Shown here one piece after another: positions 8,574 through 16,103 of a DNA stretch of 64,000 bases. The notes beneath the pieces were generated by a model. That model had not been told where the DNA came from. It did not search any database and saw only the letters and a list, made by a program, of their open reading frames with translations. Both the position numbers and the translations under genes were made by a program. The stretch covers positions 124,001 to 188,000 of the forward strand of contig NZ_JADLQN010000005.1 in assembly GCF_015477835.1 (NCBI RefSeq), given 5' to 3'. Position 1 is the first letter of the stretch, and each line of letters begins with the position of its first letter. The stretch is from Nocardia higoensis. Lineage in GTDB: Bacteria; Actinomycetota; Actinomycetes; Mycobacteriales; Mycobacteriaceae.

Positions 8574-9290
8574 ATGGAATCGGTTATGCGACAGAGGATG
8601 TGGCTGGTTGTGGCCAGCGTCGTCAGTATACTGCTCGTGGTGGGGATCGGGGGGTACCAATTGGTGAGTGCGCGGTCGTTCCAGCTCGCCGGTGAACTGG
8701 TGGACCGGGCGGAGACAGACGAGAGGGTCATCGCGCTGACCCTCGACGATGGCCCCAGCAATCGAACCCCCGAGGTCTTGCGGGTACTCGACGACCTCGA
8801 CGTGCCCGCCACCTTCTATCTCAACGGCCGCGATGTCGACGCCGGTCCCGAGCACACCCGCGCCATCATGGCGGCCGGTCACGAACTCGGCAACCACACC
8901 TATACCCACCGCCGCATGCTCTTCGTCTCGCCCGGCACCGTGCGCGAGGAGGTCGAGAAGACCGACGCAGCCCTGCGCGGCATCGGTTACCAGGGCCCGA
9001 TCACCTTCCGCCCGCCCTACGGCAAGAAGCTCTGGACTCTGCCCCGCTATCTGGCCGAGCACAACCGCACTACTGTCATGTGGGACGTGGAACCGGATTC
9101 CGGCGTCACCGCCACCGCCGACGCCATCGCTGATCAGGCCGTCCGGGAAGCGGGCCCCGGTTCGATCATCCTGCTGCATGTCATGTACGGCAACGCCGTC
9201 GAATCCCTGGCCGCTATCCCCCGCATCGTCGAGGATCTGCGCGCCCAGGGGTACCGCTTCGTCACGGTCTCGGGATTGCTGAACAGCTGA
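8574..9290 (+). CDS. polysaccharide deacetylase (NodB/CE4)
   Basis: About 238 residues from ATG 8574 (ATG 8586 equally possible). An N-terminal hydrophobic segment (WLVVASVVSILLVVGIGGY) is a signal anchor, so the catalytic domain is extracytoplasmic. All five CE4 motifs are visible: TLDDGPS (catalytic base Asp and metal Asp), HTYTH (metal His pair), RPPYG, a WDVEPDSG motif and the closing ILLH. The family removes N-acetyl groups from peptidoglycan or other polysaccharides. It begins about 50 nt after the methylase stop; the frame is also open back into that gene, but that is not coding. Confidence 0.9.
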   Translation: MESVMRQRMWLVVASVVSILLVVGIGGYQLVSARSFQLAGELVDRAETDERVIALTLDDGPSNRTPEVLRVLDDLDVPATFYLNGRDVDAGPEHTRAIMAAGHELGNHTYTHRRMLFVSPGTVREEVEKTDAALRGIGYQGPITFRPPYGKKLWTLPRYLAEHNRTTVMWDVEPDSGVTATADAIADQAVREAGPGSIILLHVMYGNAVESLAAIPRIVEDLRAQGYRFVTVSGLLNS

Positions 9291-9295
9291 ACCCG

Positions 9296-9437
9296 CCCGT
9301 CGAGGACAGCTTGGCGACCGTCTGACGAGCCACCATGGTCTCCCTCTGCCAGTGGCCAGCACGAGGAGAATCCGCTTCTGCTCTGCCACCATGGCCGCGA
9401 GGGTACGGGCTACCGCGACGCGCTGGTAGTAGCGGGG
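9296..9437 (-). pseudogene. remnant of type I restriction HsdR helicase, frameshifted
   Basis: On the minus strand 9437-9348 reads PRYYQ followed by a helix and LLVLATG, the typical approach to the Walker A motif of HsdR/DEAH helicases (xPRYYQ...RILLxxATGTGKT). At the Walker A the frame breaks: the expected continuation (TMVARQTVAKL) is found in another frame at about 9339-9296. Only about 45 codons of homology remain. I see nothing else coding in the 9291-9802 gap apart from the terminator hairpin at 9757-9791. Confidence 0.55.
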
Positions 9438-9756
9438 CCGCTTGACAGTATTGTCCGAATTTCGCAGCGTGTGATCGCAGAGCGCCGGCGTACCGATGAG
9501 CCTGCTCCACGCCGTCGTTGACATCGACACAGTAGCGCTTGGCCGCGACAACTCCGATCGGGACGTCCGGGGCTACTGCTCGGCATGTCTCAACGCGCCG
9601 AGCGCCGTCGTCACCGCGGCGTCGTCGCTGACGTTGTTCGACCTGCCCGTCACCGCCGAGCAGACGCTGCCGGGTGGTCCGTCGGCCCAGTTCGATCTCG
9701 CCAGCTGACCCGGCAGCCAGGAGCTACGGCCCGGCCAGCACATGGAGCACACGCGA

Positions 9757-9791
9757 CGGCAGGGGCCACTCGAGGTGAGTGGCCCCTGCCG
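9757..9791 (-). terminator. hairpin terminator of the 9803-10337 gene pair
   Basis: A perfect 14-bp inverted repeat (CGGCAGGGGCCACT and its complement) with a 7-nt loop, just past the stop codon of the minus-strand gene ending at 9803. There is no long T-run, which is common for high-GC actinomycetes. Confidence 0.7.
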
Positions 9792-9802
9792 TTGTCGTCG
9801 GG

Positions 9803-10147
9803 TCAGGCAGGTGGGTCGACGTCCCGCAGTCGTGTGTCGAGCTTGTCGATGCGGCGCTGGTAGTCGTCATGGCTGATCTCGTTGACCTCGAACCCGGGTG
9901 TGGTCTCCAGCCCGTCGCGGTGGCGTTGGGTGCGTTCCCAGTGCGCCGCGACGTAGGCGGGGTCCTGCATGCGTCGGTCGAACTCGGCGTGCAGGAGGCT
10001 GATCGCGTGGGCCCGGTTGGTGCCGGTGACGTGCCAGTCGTCGCCGGGGTAGTAGGCGCGCACGGTGCCGTCGGCCTGGTTCACGAACTGCGGGCGTTGC
10101 AGGACGTGGACGACCGGGTCAGGGTCGGGCTGAGGGTCCGGGTGCAT
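9803..10147 (-). CDS. hypothetical protein
   Basis: 114 residues from ATG 10147, supported by GGAGG six bases upstream. Soluble, charged and without cysteines; the N-terminus is Pro/Asp-rich and the rest looks helical (HAISLLHAEFDRRMQDPAYVAAHWERT). The first 29 bases overlap the 3' end of the secreted-peptide gene upstream, so the two are probably translationally coupled. A terminator hairpin follows. I do not recognise a family. Confidence 0.65.
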   Translation of the reverse strand: MHPDPQPDPDPVVHVLQRPQFVNQADGTVRAYYPGDDWHVTGTNRAHAISLLHAEFDRRMQDPAYVAAHWERTQRHRDGLETTPGFEVNEISHDDYQRRIDKLDTRLRDVDPPA

Positions 10148-10337
10148 AGAAGACCTCCGTCGAGCCGTCGTCGTGGTGGACATAGCAGATGTACTGCATT
10201 CCAGGGTGGCCCACGACCGGGCCTGAGTACATGCAGTTCATCGTCGTAGCCGCCGCGGCCGGCGCGGCCACGACCGTGATCGGTACGGCGGCCAGCATCC
10301 CGGCCACCGCGATCATCAGCGCAATCCGTATTCGCAT
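10119..10337 (-). CDS. small secreted protein, unknown
   Basis: 72 residues from ATG 10337, preceded by GAGGGGGAA. It has a textbook signal peptide: MRIR, a hydrophobic core and an Ala-rich cleavage region (VVAAPAAAATT). The mature part of about 40 residues holds two cysteines (NCMYSGP and YICYV) that could form one disulfide, and a DDGSTEVFY segment. It lies upstream of and overlaps the 114-residue gene. Function unknown; small secreted peptides of this type are frequent and poorly characterised in actinomycetes. Confidence 0.65.
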   Translation of the reverse strand: MRIRIALMIAVAGMLAAVPITVVAAPAAAATTMNCMYSGPVVGHPGMQYICYVHHDDGSTEVFYAPGPSARP

Positions 10338-10347
10338 CGCTTCCCCC

Positions 10348-10821
10348 TCAGGTGTCATCGGTGGTGACATTTGGTTGGACGCGTCCGATCGCGTTGTGGT
10401 TCCCTCTTCGGTCAATCCCGCTCCACGGTGTGCTGCCGGTTCGGGGTGAACCGAGGTGATCGTCACTGCCACACGTCGCGGCCACGATCCCGATCCGGCC
10501 CGCGGCGAGGAACTGCGCGAGGAGCTCGATCGCCTCGACCTCGAGCTGCGGAGCTCCGTCACACACGATGAGCGCCGCGCGGTAATCACCCTGGCCGGCC
10601 AGGAAGCAGCGGCGCCGCTGTCCAAGACCGCCACTCAGGTTCGCATCGAGCGTGACGTCGCGGCGGCCGCGCACGCTCACGAGGTGCACGAGGCCCGGTG
10701 TTCGACCGCTGAGCCAAGCACAATTCCCTGGCCGCTCATCGTCCGGCGAGCTGCGCTGAGCCGGGCGGCGCGCGACCGGGACCGTGGGAGGGAGCGGCAG
10801 CACTCGGCTCCGGTCGAGCAC
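10348..10821 (-). pseudogene. possible decayed ABC transporter ATPase
   Basis: The minus-strand frame carries LSGGLGQRR followed about 20 residues later by a hydrophobic strand ending VCDGAP, then a helix and GIVAATC. This is the order of an ABC signature, Walker B (normally LLDEPT) and switch His (normally ATH), but Walker B has lost its Glu and the switch His is Cys. No Walker A is found upstream. A plus-strand reading frame (10456-10887) covers the same bases without recognisable content. The rest of the 10338-11074 gap shows nothing I can name. Confidence 0.3.
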
Positions 10822-11074
10822 GGCCTTGTGTTCCGCGAGCGGTCACCGCTGCGTGATCGTGGAAGGGAGGCGGGCTGTCGGTGGTGACGTGCAGAGCCGT
10901 GTGGTACTCAGCCCGGTCGGCGGTGATGGAGACGATGGCGAGGCCGGGGTCGTCGTCGCAGCGTAGTCAGACCGTAATCTCTGGTGGTGTGGGCGATTCG
11001 ATCGCGTGGCTGAGTTCCATGGTCGGTGCAACCACTCCCGTGTCGGATGCGATTCCCGGTGGGCCGCCGGCCGG

Positions 11075-11449
11075 TCAGACCCATTGCACCAGCTGGAAGA
11101 TGATGCCGTTCGGGTCGCGCATCTGGGAGTAGCGCTCGCCCCACTCCTCGGTCTCGATCGGCGTGACGATCGGGACGCCTTCGCCGCGCAGCCGCTCGTA
11201 CTCCGCGTCGATGTCCTCGACCACGAAGACGACGAGCAAGCCCTCGCCGGCGCTGCCCGCGATCTCGGCGGGCTTGAAGGTGGGCAGCCCGGTGCGCAGG
11301 AAGATCAGGTTTCCCGCGTCCGGGCGGGCGAGCGAGATGAAGCCGTCGGCGGACATCTGCTCGGTGAAGCCGAAGTGTTCGGTGACGAAGCGGGCCGACG
11401 CGGCGGGGTCCGCGACGTTCAGGGACAGGGCGGTAGCGGTGATCTGCAA
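11075..11449 (-). CDS. VOC (glyoxalase/bleomycin-resistance-like) family protein
   Basis: 124 residues starting at TTG 11449 with GGAGCA upstream. It is a single vicinal-oxygen-chelate domain: LSLNVADPAASARFV at the start, FISLARPDAGNLIFL in the middle, FVVEDIDAEYERL opening the second half and the usual RDPNGIIFQLVQW end. Such proteins bind metal and act as dioxygenases, isomerases or antibiotic-binding proteins; the substrate is not predictable. About 32-60 nt upstream of the start lies a GTAC-rich palindrome array (11481-11508), a likely TetR-type operator, but no TetR gene is adjacent. Confidence 0.82.
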   Translation of the reverse strand: MQITATALSLNVADPAASARFVTEHFGFTEQMSADGFISLARPDAGNLIFLRTGLPTFKPAEIAGSAGEGLLVVFVVEDIDAEYERLRGEGVPIVTPIETEEWGERYSQMRDPNGIIFQLVQWV

Positions 11450-11480
11450 ATCTGCTCCAAGGTGCCGATGACGGGAACTC

Positions 11481-11508
11481 CGTACATAGTACACCGTACA
11501 TCGTACGG
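11481..11508. promoter_or_regulatory. operator-like GTAC palindromes upstream of VOC gene
   Basis: Two adjacent dyads: GTAC-ATA-GTAC and a perfect CCGTAC-ATC-GTACGG (11494-11508). Paired dyads of this size are typical of TetR-family operators. The position, just upstream of the minus-strand VOC gene at 11449, fits repression of that gene. Confidence 0.6.
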
Positions 11509-11550
11509 TTATTCCCGGCGCGCGGAGATCACCTCCGGACACCGGACGGG

Positions 11551-12114
11551 TCAGAACTGGTCGCGCTGGATGCGCAGTGCGGTGATGGTCGAGGCCAGGC
11601 CCTCGTACTGGTTGGCCAGGAGCACGATCTCGATGAGCCTGCGCTCGTCGTAGTGCGTGGACAGCTCGGCCCAGGCGGCATCGTCGATGTCGCGGGTGGT
11701 CACCAGCTGGTCGACCGCGGTCAGCAGGGCTCGGCGCTTGTCCGACCACGCCGGGTCGGCGGGGCCGATGCGCACCTGCTCGAGGATCGCCGGGGTGACG
11801 CCCGCGCGCTTGCCCAGGCGGATGTGGTGGTCGGTCTCGTAATCGCAGGAGCGTAGGTGCGCGACGCGGAGGATGACGAGTTCGGACTCGTGGCGCGAGA
11901 GCTTGCCGCCGGGCATGAGCTTGCCCGAGAAATGCAGCCAGCCGCGGAACAGGCCCCTGGTGCGACCCAGGGTGCTGAACAGCTGGGCGTCCCTGGTGCC
12001 CGCGGCGCGTGAAAGAACCTGCCAGACAAGCCAGTTGACCGGGCCCAGCTCGCGAAACCGGCCCGGAGCGATGCGGGCCCGTGATGCGGATGTCGCCGGT
12101 GTTCTCCAGGTCAT
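11551..12114 (-). CDS. carboxymuconolactone decarboxylase / AhpD-like protein
   Basis: 187 residues; ATG 12114 has GGGAGG upstream. The AhpD-like core is SELVILRVAHLRSCDYETDHHIRLGKRAG: one Cys (90), a Glu and His residues (96/97) but not the CxxC pair of true AhpD peroxidases. This is the C-x-Y-E-x3-H variant of the carboxymuconolactone decarboxylase family. As recalled, M. tuberculosis Rv0464c is a similar protein lying between lpdC and ramB in the same orientation, so this is an ancestral neighbour of lpd and ramB here. The reaction is unknown. Confidence 0.83.
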   Translation of the reverse strand: MTWRTPATSASRARIAPGRFRELGPVNWLVWQVLSRAAGTRDAQLFSTLGRTRGLFRGWLHFSGKLMPGGKLSRHESELVILRVAHLRSCDYETDHHIRLGKRAGVTPAILEQVRIGPADPAWSDKRRALLTAVDQLVTTRDIDDAAWAELSTHYDERRLIEIVLLANQYEGLASTITALRIQRDQF

Positions 12115-12306
12115 TGCTGCTGCCTCCCGCCGTCGGATCGTCCGGACGGTGCCGCCGGACCGTGCGCCGAGGCTACCCGCCTGGCACCTCCTCGGGAGTT
12201 GAATACTCCTGCGGTGGTTTTCGACGGCCGAGCCCGGCAATATCAGTACCGGTGGGGGGAGTCGGTGCGCCCCACAAGGCGACAAACAGGGGCTGAGGTC
12301 GACGCG

Positions 12307-14052
12307 ATGTTGGTGAGTATCAGGCCGGAGGCGGAATTGTCCGCGGCCGAAAGAGAATTCGTGGACTGCCTCCGTGCGTTGCGGACCACCTGTCTGACGC
12401 TTGTCGACGTGCGGGTGGATCGCGGCAACCGACGGGTCGACGCCGTGCTCATCACCCCGCGCGGCATCACGGTCGCCGAGGTGAGGGGGTTCCGGCGTCG
12501 CCAGAGCGGCATCCTGAGCGCGCGTGCGGGCGGACCGTGGAAGATCAGCGGGGAACCGGTGGATCTCGACGACGAATCCTCGCCGTCGGAGGAGCTCGAA
12601 CACGGCGTCTACGCGGTGCGCACCACGCTGGAACGCGCGTTGCTCGACCCCGGCCACGTCTGTGGATTCGTCGCGCTGCTGCCCTACCGCGGTGTCGTGG
12701 TCCGGCCCGCGCGCACGAACCTTCGGCCCGGGCTCGACGTGGTCGTCGCCAATGCCACCGACACCGCGGAATTCCGTTCCTACATCGAGAACTTCGGCGA
12801 CGAACCGACGGTCTGGGATGTCGACCGGGTACTCGGCGCGGTCGACGCGCTCGACGTGGGGGAGGGGCTCTCGCGCGCGGATCTGCGAGCCGACGGATTC
12901 GACGATCGCAACCCCGGCGGGCGCGAGCCACGTCGGCGAACCGCCGCCCCGGCGGCCGTCGCGCCGCCTCCAGCTGCCTCGGGCCCCGTCGTGTCGTCCG
13001 AGTCGGAGCCCGTGGTGCCGTCTGAGTCGGAGCCCGTGGTGCCGTCCGACCCCGAACCCGTCGTGCCGTCCGACCCCGAACCCGTCGTGCCGTCCGACCC
13101 GGAACCCTCTGAGCCGATGCCGATCCCCTCGGCTTCGTCCTTCCCGGGCTCGTCCGCAGCTGATGCGACCTTCGCGACCGAGCCGGAGCGGACAGCTTCA
13201 GGGGCCATCCCGATGCCCGCACCGCCCGAGGCGACGCCGAGCGCAGCTGCGATGCCGCCGCCACCGCCCTCCGAGCCCGCGGCGGCATCCCGACTATCGG
13301 ACTCCCCGGCGCCGGAGGCGGAGCCCGCGCCGGAGGATCGGACGGCCTCCGGCGCTATCCCGATGGCGGCGGCACCCGTATCCCCCCATGCCTCCGCATC
13401 CGAGCCTGCCGAGGATGTTCCCGATGCTGTCGACCCGGGAGCGCATGCCCGCCAGGTGTTCTCGCCCGCCGATTCGCCAACGGCTCCGGAGTCCGGGCCG
13501 TCACCGGAATCGACACAGCCGCCGGTGTACGTGCCCCCGCCCACCCCCGGTGCCCCTCCGCCTCCGCCGCCGGGTGGGACCACGGCCGTGGCGGCGCCTC
13601 CGCCTCCGCCGCCAGGCTCCGGGCCCACGGCCGCGGCAGCCCCACCGCCTCCGCCGCCGGGCTCCGGGCCCACCGGCGCCTCCGCCCCACCGCCCCCGGG
13701 ATTCGAGGAGGTGCCCACGGATCCGATGCCCGCAGGCCCGGGGACGACCTCCCGTCCCGGACGGTTGAATCCGCTGCCGCCGGAATCCTTGGCTCCGCCG
13801 TTTCCCGTGCAACAACCCCCGGCCCCGAATCCGCAGTCGCGTCTGCGGAGTTCCCTCGCCTGGGTGGTGCTGGCGGTCGCCGGGCTCGGCCTGCTCGCGG
13901 TGCTCGTCGTCATCGTGACCGCGCAGACGACCGACGACGGCGTGTCGGAACCGGGCACGAGTTCCACGCGCATCCCGGGCACGGTCACCGTGGAGCCGAC
14001 CACGACCCCGCCCGGGCCGAACGCCTGCTTCCCCTTCCAGACCGACTGCTGA
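12307..14052 (+). CDS. NERD-like domain, proline-rich linker, single-TM protein
   Basis: 581 residues from ATG 12307 (MLVSIRPE). Residues 1-180 resemble a nuclease-related (NERD) domain: AEREFVDCLRAL, then RRVDAVLITPRGITVAEVRG, the strand-turn expected of the Asp/Glu-Lys nuclease core. A roughly 330-residue low-complexity linker follows, with five 8-residue repeats (SDPEPVVP type) and polyproline runs in APPPPPPGSGP units. A membrane segment (AWVVLAVAGLGLLAVLVVIV) sits near the C-terminus, then about 35 outside residues ending in two cysteines (CFPFQTDC). The topology puts the NERD domain in the cytoplasm. It is divergent from the AhpD-like gene. Function unknown. Confidence 0.75.
   Translation: MLVSIRPEAELSAAEREFVDCLRALRTTCLTLVDVRVDRGNRRVDAVLITPRGITVAEVRGFRRRQSGILSARAGGPWKISGEPVDLDDESSPSEELEHGVYAVRTTLERALLDPGHVCGFVALLPYRGVVVRPARTNLRPGLDVVVANATDTAEFRSYIENFGDEPTVWDVDRVLGAVDALDVGEGLSRADLRADGFDDRNPGGREPRRRTAAPAAVAPPPAASGPVVSSESEPVVPSESEPVVPSDPEPVVPSDPEPVVPSDPEPSEPMPIPSASSFPGSSAADATFATEPERTASGAIPMPAPPEATPSAAAMPPPPPSEPAAASRLSDSPAPEAEPAPEDRTASGAIPMAAAPVSPHASASEPAEDVPDAVDPGAHARQVFSPADSPTAPESGPSPESTQPPVYVPPPTPGAPPPPPPGGTTAVAAPPPPPPGSGPTAAAAPPPPPPGSGPTGASAPPPPGFEEVPTDPMPAGPGTTSRPGRLNPLPPESLAPPFPVQQPPAPNPQSRLRSSLAWVVLAVAGLGLLAVLVVIVTAQTTDDGVSEPGTSSTRIPGTVTVEPTTTPPGPNACFPFQTDC
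12997..13116 (+). repeat. 24-bp in-frame tandem repeat, 5 units
   Basis: Five consecutive 24-bp units encode SESEPVVP, SESEPVVP, SDPEPVVP, SDPEPVVP and SDPEPSEP within the linker of the NERD-like membrane protein. Copy number is likely variable between strains. Confidence 0.85.
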
Positions 14053-14215
14053 ACAGTCCGCCGTCCGCCTCTCGGGTCCGTGCCCGAGAAGGGTGGGGTG
14101 GGCTGCCGCTGCCGGGAGTCGTCGGAGCCGCTGCGGACTGCCTTCGGGACAAAATGTGCCCTTGGACCACGAAGTATCTTTCGGGCGATGCGATCGGTGA
14201 TACTGTCACCGAACT

Positions 14216-15295
14216 ATGAGTCTCAAGCCGGTGCGTTCGCTGCTGATCGATGCACTGGTCTCGTCGCCTGACGAAGGGGATACCACCGACGCGGCCATCC
14301 TTCAGGCGTCCATCGACTGCCTCAGCAGGCACGGCATCGAGAGGATGACCGTCGCCGATGTCGCCGCGGACGCCGGAGTGGGGCGGGCGACGGTGCTCCG
14401 GCGCTTCGTCTCGAAAGAGGAACTCGTGCGCCGTGCGCTGGCCTGGGAACTCGCGCGCGTCGTCGACCGGTTCCACGAGGCCATCGATGCGATCGAGGAC
14501 CCGCTGGAGCGGGCGATCGAGTGGATCGTGCAGGCCGTTCGCGTGGCGCGCGCCCATCCGGTGGCGCGCAGACTGGTCGAGGACAACGCCGCGCTGCCGG
14601 TGATGCGCGATCCCGCGGTGGCCGCCATGCTGGTCGGCTCGGTGCGACACGAACTCGACGGCCTGGCCAGGCGCGCGGGCGTCGATATCGACACCGCGGT
14701 GGCAGCGGAGCTGGTCGCCCGATTCTTCGCCTGGGTGCGTGAACTGTCCACAGCCATGCACACCCGCTTCGTCTCCGCCAATATCTTCGGCTCGACTGCC
14801 CTGGAATTGATCCCGATGCCGGGCGGCGAGGCAATCGGCCCGAGCATGGTGCTCGATCTCGGCGATGTCGGCGACTACACCGTCACCACGGTCCTGCGCG
14901 ACTCGGGCCGCCTGCTTCGCCCGCGCCGTCGTGCGCGCCACCAGCAGTGCCGAGGCGAGCAACGGCGCCATCTGCTCGGTGAGGGCGACCGAGCTGTCAA
15001 TCGAATCCGACAGCTGCGTGGTCACCGGGTCCAGCAAGTACCGCATCCCGGTCGAGGGCGAGATGCGCGTGGAAAACCTCTCCGCGCTGGGCGAACCGGT
15101 CTTCGCGCTCCGGAGCTCGATCCGAGGGAACCGGGCGCCTGGACACCGAGGCCGCGGCCTCGGAATACGCGCTGCGCGTCTCGGCAGTCGACTTCCGTGA
15201 CCTCGACGCCTGGCGCAAGGCACTCACCGACGGCGTCAGCCAGCAACTCGCCCCCAAGCTCGAAGCCGCTGTCGACGTGGTGGGCCCCTGGCTGA
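14216..15295 (+). CDS. TetR-family regulator, C-terminus replaced by mce debris
   Basis: The frame from ATG 14216 has a good TetR DNA-binding region: AAILQASIDCLSRHGIERMTVADVAADAGVGRATVLRRFVSKEELVRRAL (split: helix, turn, recognition helix), then a TetR-like ligand-binding helix bundle to about residue 175. From there the text changes to an Mce-type beta segment (TRFVSANIFGSTALELIP) and after about residue 235 to an Arg-rich out-of-frame tail ending at 15295. The true TetR end therefore seems lost by fusion with mce sequence. Whether the chimera is functional is unclear; the HTH part is intact. Confidence 0.6.
   Translation: MSLKPVRSLLIDALVSSPDEGDTTDAAILQASIDCLSRHGIERMTVADVAADAGVGRATVLRRFVSKEELVRRALAWELARVVDRFHEAIDAIEDPLERAIEWIVQAVRVARAHPVARRLVEDNAALPVMRDPAVAAMLVGSVRHELDGLARRAGVDIDTAVAAELVARFFAWVRELSTAMHTRFVSANIFGSTALELIPMPGGEAIGPSMVLDLGDVGDYTVTTVLRDSGRLLRPRRRARHQQCRGEQRRHLLGEGDRAVNRIRQLRGHRVQQVPHPGRGRDARGKPLRAGRTGLRAPELDPREPGAWTPRPRPRNTRCASRQSTSVTSTPGARHSPTASASNSPPSSKPLSTWWAPG
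14741..15117. pseudogene. scrambled mce (MlaD-like) gene fragments
   Basis: Three pieces of Mce-family sequence abut in different frames and strands. First, plus strand 14741-14917: VSANIFGSTALELIP then GDYTVTTVLRDSGRLL. Second, minus strand 15037-14924: LLDPVTTQLSDSIDSSV and EQMAPLLASALLVART, which would naturally continue the first piece, so it appears inverted. Third, plus strand about 15030-15117: YRIPVEGEMRVENLSALGEP, a more N-terminal Mce segment. Third-position GC is high in each piece, consistent with former coding use. Mce proteins are substrate-binding parts of lipid importers. Confidence 0.5.
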
Positions 15296-15543
15296 GCCAG
15301 ATGGAGTACACCGCGACCGCGCGCCTGCTGGCCGCCGACGGCTCCGAGACCGACGGCGACCGGTTCGTGGTCCAGGTCTTCGTCGACATGACCTCCAAGA
15401 GCAAGCAGACCCCCGACGGCGTGGCCGCCACAGCCACCTACACGGTCACCATGGACCGTGCCTCGAACTGGACGATCACCGACGTCGGCGGCGTGGGCGG
15501 GGGCCTGCCCGGAGCAGGCTCGCCCGGCACCGGAGGCCGCTGA
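15122..15543 (+). pseudogene. C-terminal fragment of Mce-associated membrane protein
   Basis: From about 15122 the plus-strand frame reads TEAAASEYALRVSAVDFRDLDAWR, then LTDGVSQQLAPKLEAAVDVVGPWLS, a central beta strand (DRFVVQVFVDMTSKS) and a closing WTITDVGGVGG. This is the C-terminal domain of Mce-associated proteins, normally preceded by an N-terminal membrane segment, which is missing. Gene finders may call the short frame from GTG 15277 as an 88-residue protein. The upstream sequence is in a different frame, so I regard it as a truncated relic. Confidence 0.5.
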
Positions 15544-15609
15544 CAATTCGGTACCCGGATGTCGGCGCCGACGGCTCCGACGCCAGAGCTGTCGACACGG
15601 GGACACCTT

Positions 15610-15621
15610 TAAAGTACTTTA
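15610..15621. promoter_or_regulatory. palindrome at the toxin-antitoxin promoter
   Basis: TAAAGTACTTTA is a perfect 12-bp palindrome ending 5 nt before the antitoxin ATG 15627. It stands out as AT-rich in this genome. TAAAGT could serve as a -10 box for a leaderless transcript, and the palindrome as the antitoxin's own operator. Confidence 0.6.
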
Positions 15622-15626
15622 TAAGT

Positions 15627-16103
15627 ATGACTGTTCAAGAGGTGCCGTTCTCGGAGTTGCAGTTGCACGGCAAGGCGACGGTCGAGCGACTGCGCCGCAC
15701 CCCTGAACAGTCCCTCTTGGTCCGCCGAAGGGACGCCGAAGACCTGGTACTGACCACCGCCGCGCGCGCGGAACTCGAGCGCACCGCCGCTTCGGTGACC
15801 ACGCAGATGTTCGTCGCCATGATGCAGCGCGACTCTGAAGCGCGACGGCTGGTCACCGACGTCCTACCCGAGGTATTTCCGTGGGTCGCGTTCCTATCTC
15901 GTTCCGAGGTACAGGAGTTCGTCCTGGAACTGGTCTCGACGATGCGGGCGGCGGACTCGCTGCACAATCCCGCGCCTGTTGTTCAGGTGATCGAGAGTTG
16001 GCGGCACACGGCCGAAGTCTTAGCTGATCCCGAACTGGCCGCGATCCTGAGCCGGGAATCCGACGAGGATTTGGGGCCGGTCCCGAAGCCGGATGAGTCA
16101 TGA
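15627..16103 (+). CDS. antitoxin (Phd/YefM-like N-terminus), putative
   Basis: 158 residues from ATG 15627. The N-terminus (VPFSELQLHGKATVERLRRTPEQSLLVRRRDAEDLVLTTAARAE) has the layout of a Phd/YefM-type DNA-binding antitoxin: FSEL, a helix, then a strand with RRRDAEDLVL. The following 100 residues are helical, probably toxin-binding. The stop overlaps the next gene's start in ATGA, the usual arrangement of a toxin-antitoxin operon. A 12-bp palindrome directly before the start fits autoregulation, and no Shine-Dalgarno is visible, so the mRNA may be leaderless. Confidence 0.72.
   Translation: MTVQEVPFSELQLHGKATVERLRRTPEQSLLVRRRDAEDLVLTTAARAELERTAASVTTQMFVAMMQRDSEARRLVTDVLPEVFPWVAFLSRSEVQEFVLELVSTMRAADSLHNPAPVVQVIESWRHTAEVLADPELAAILSRESDEDLGPVPKPDES

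Noticed and set aside
9496..9708. 70-codon plus-strand frame
   Set aside because: No ribosome site, no motif and located in a decayed interval.
10456..10887. 143-codon plus-strand frame
   Set aside because: Charged, featureless text; the opposite strand shows degenerate ABC ATPase motifs instead.
14865..15200. 111-codon plus-strand frame as a complete gene
   Set aside because: Only its last third resembles Mce sequence; the rest is better explained by the inverted minus-strand Mce piece.
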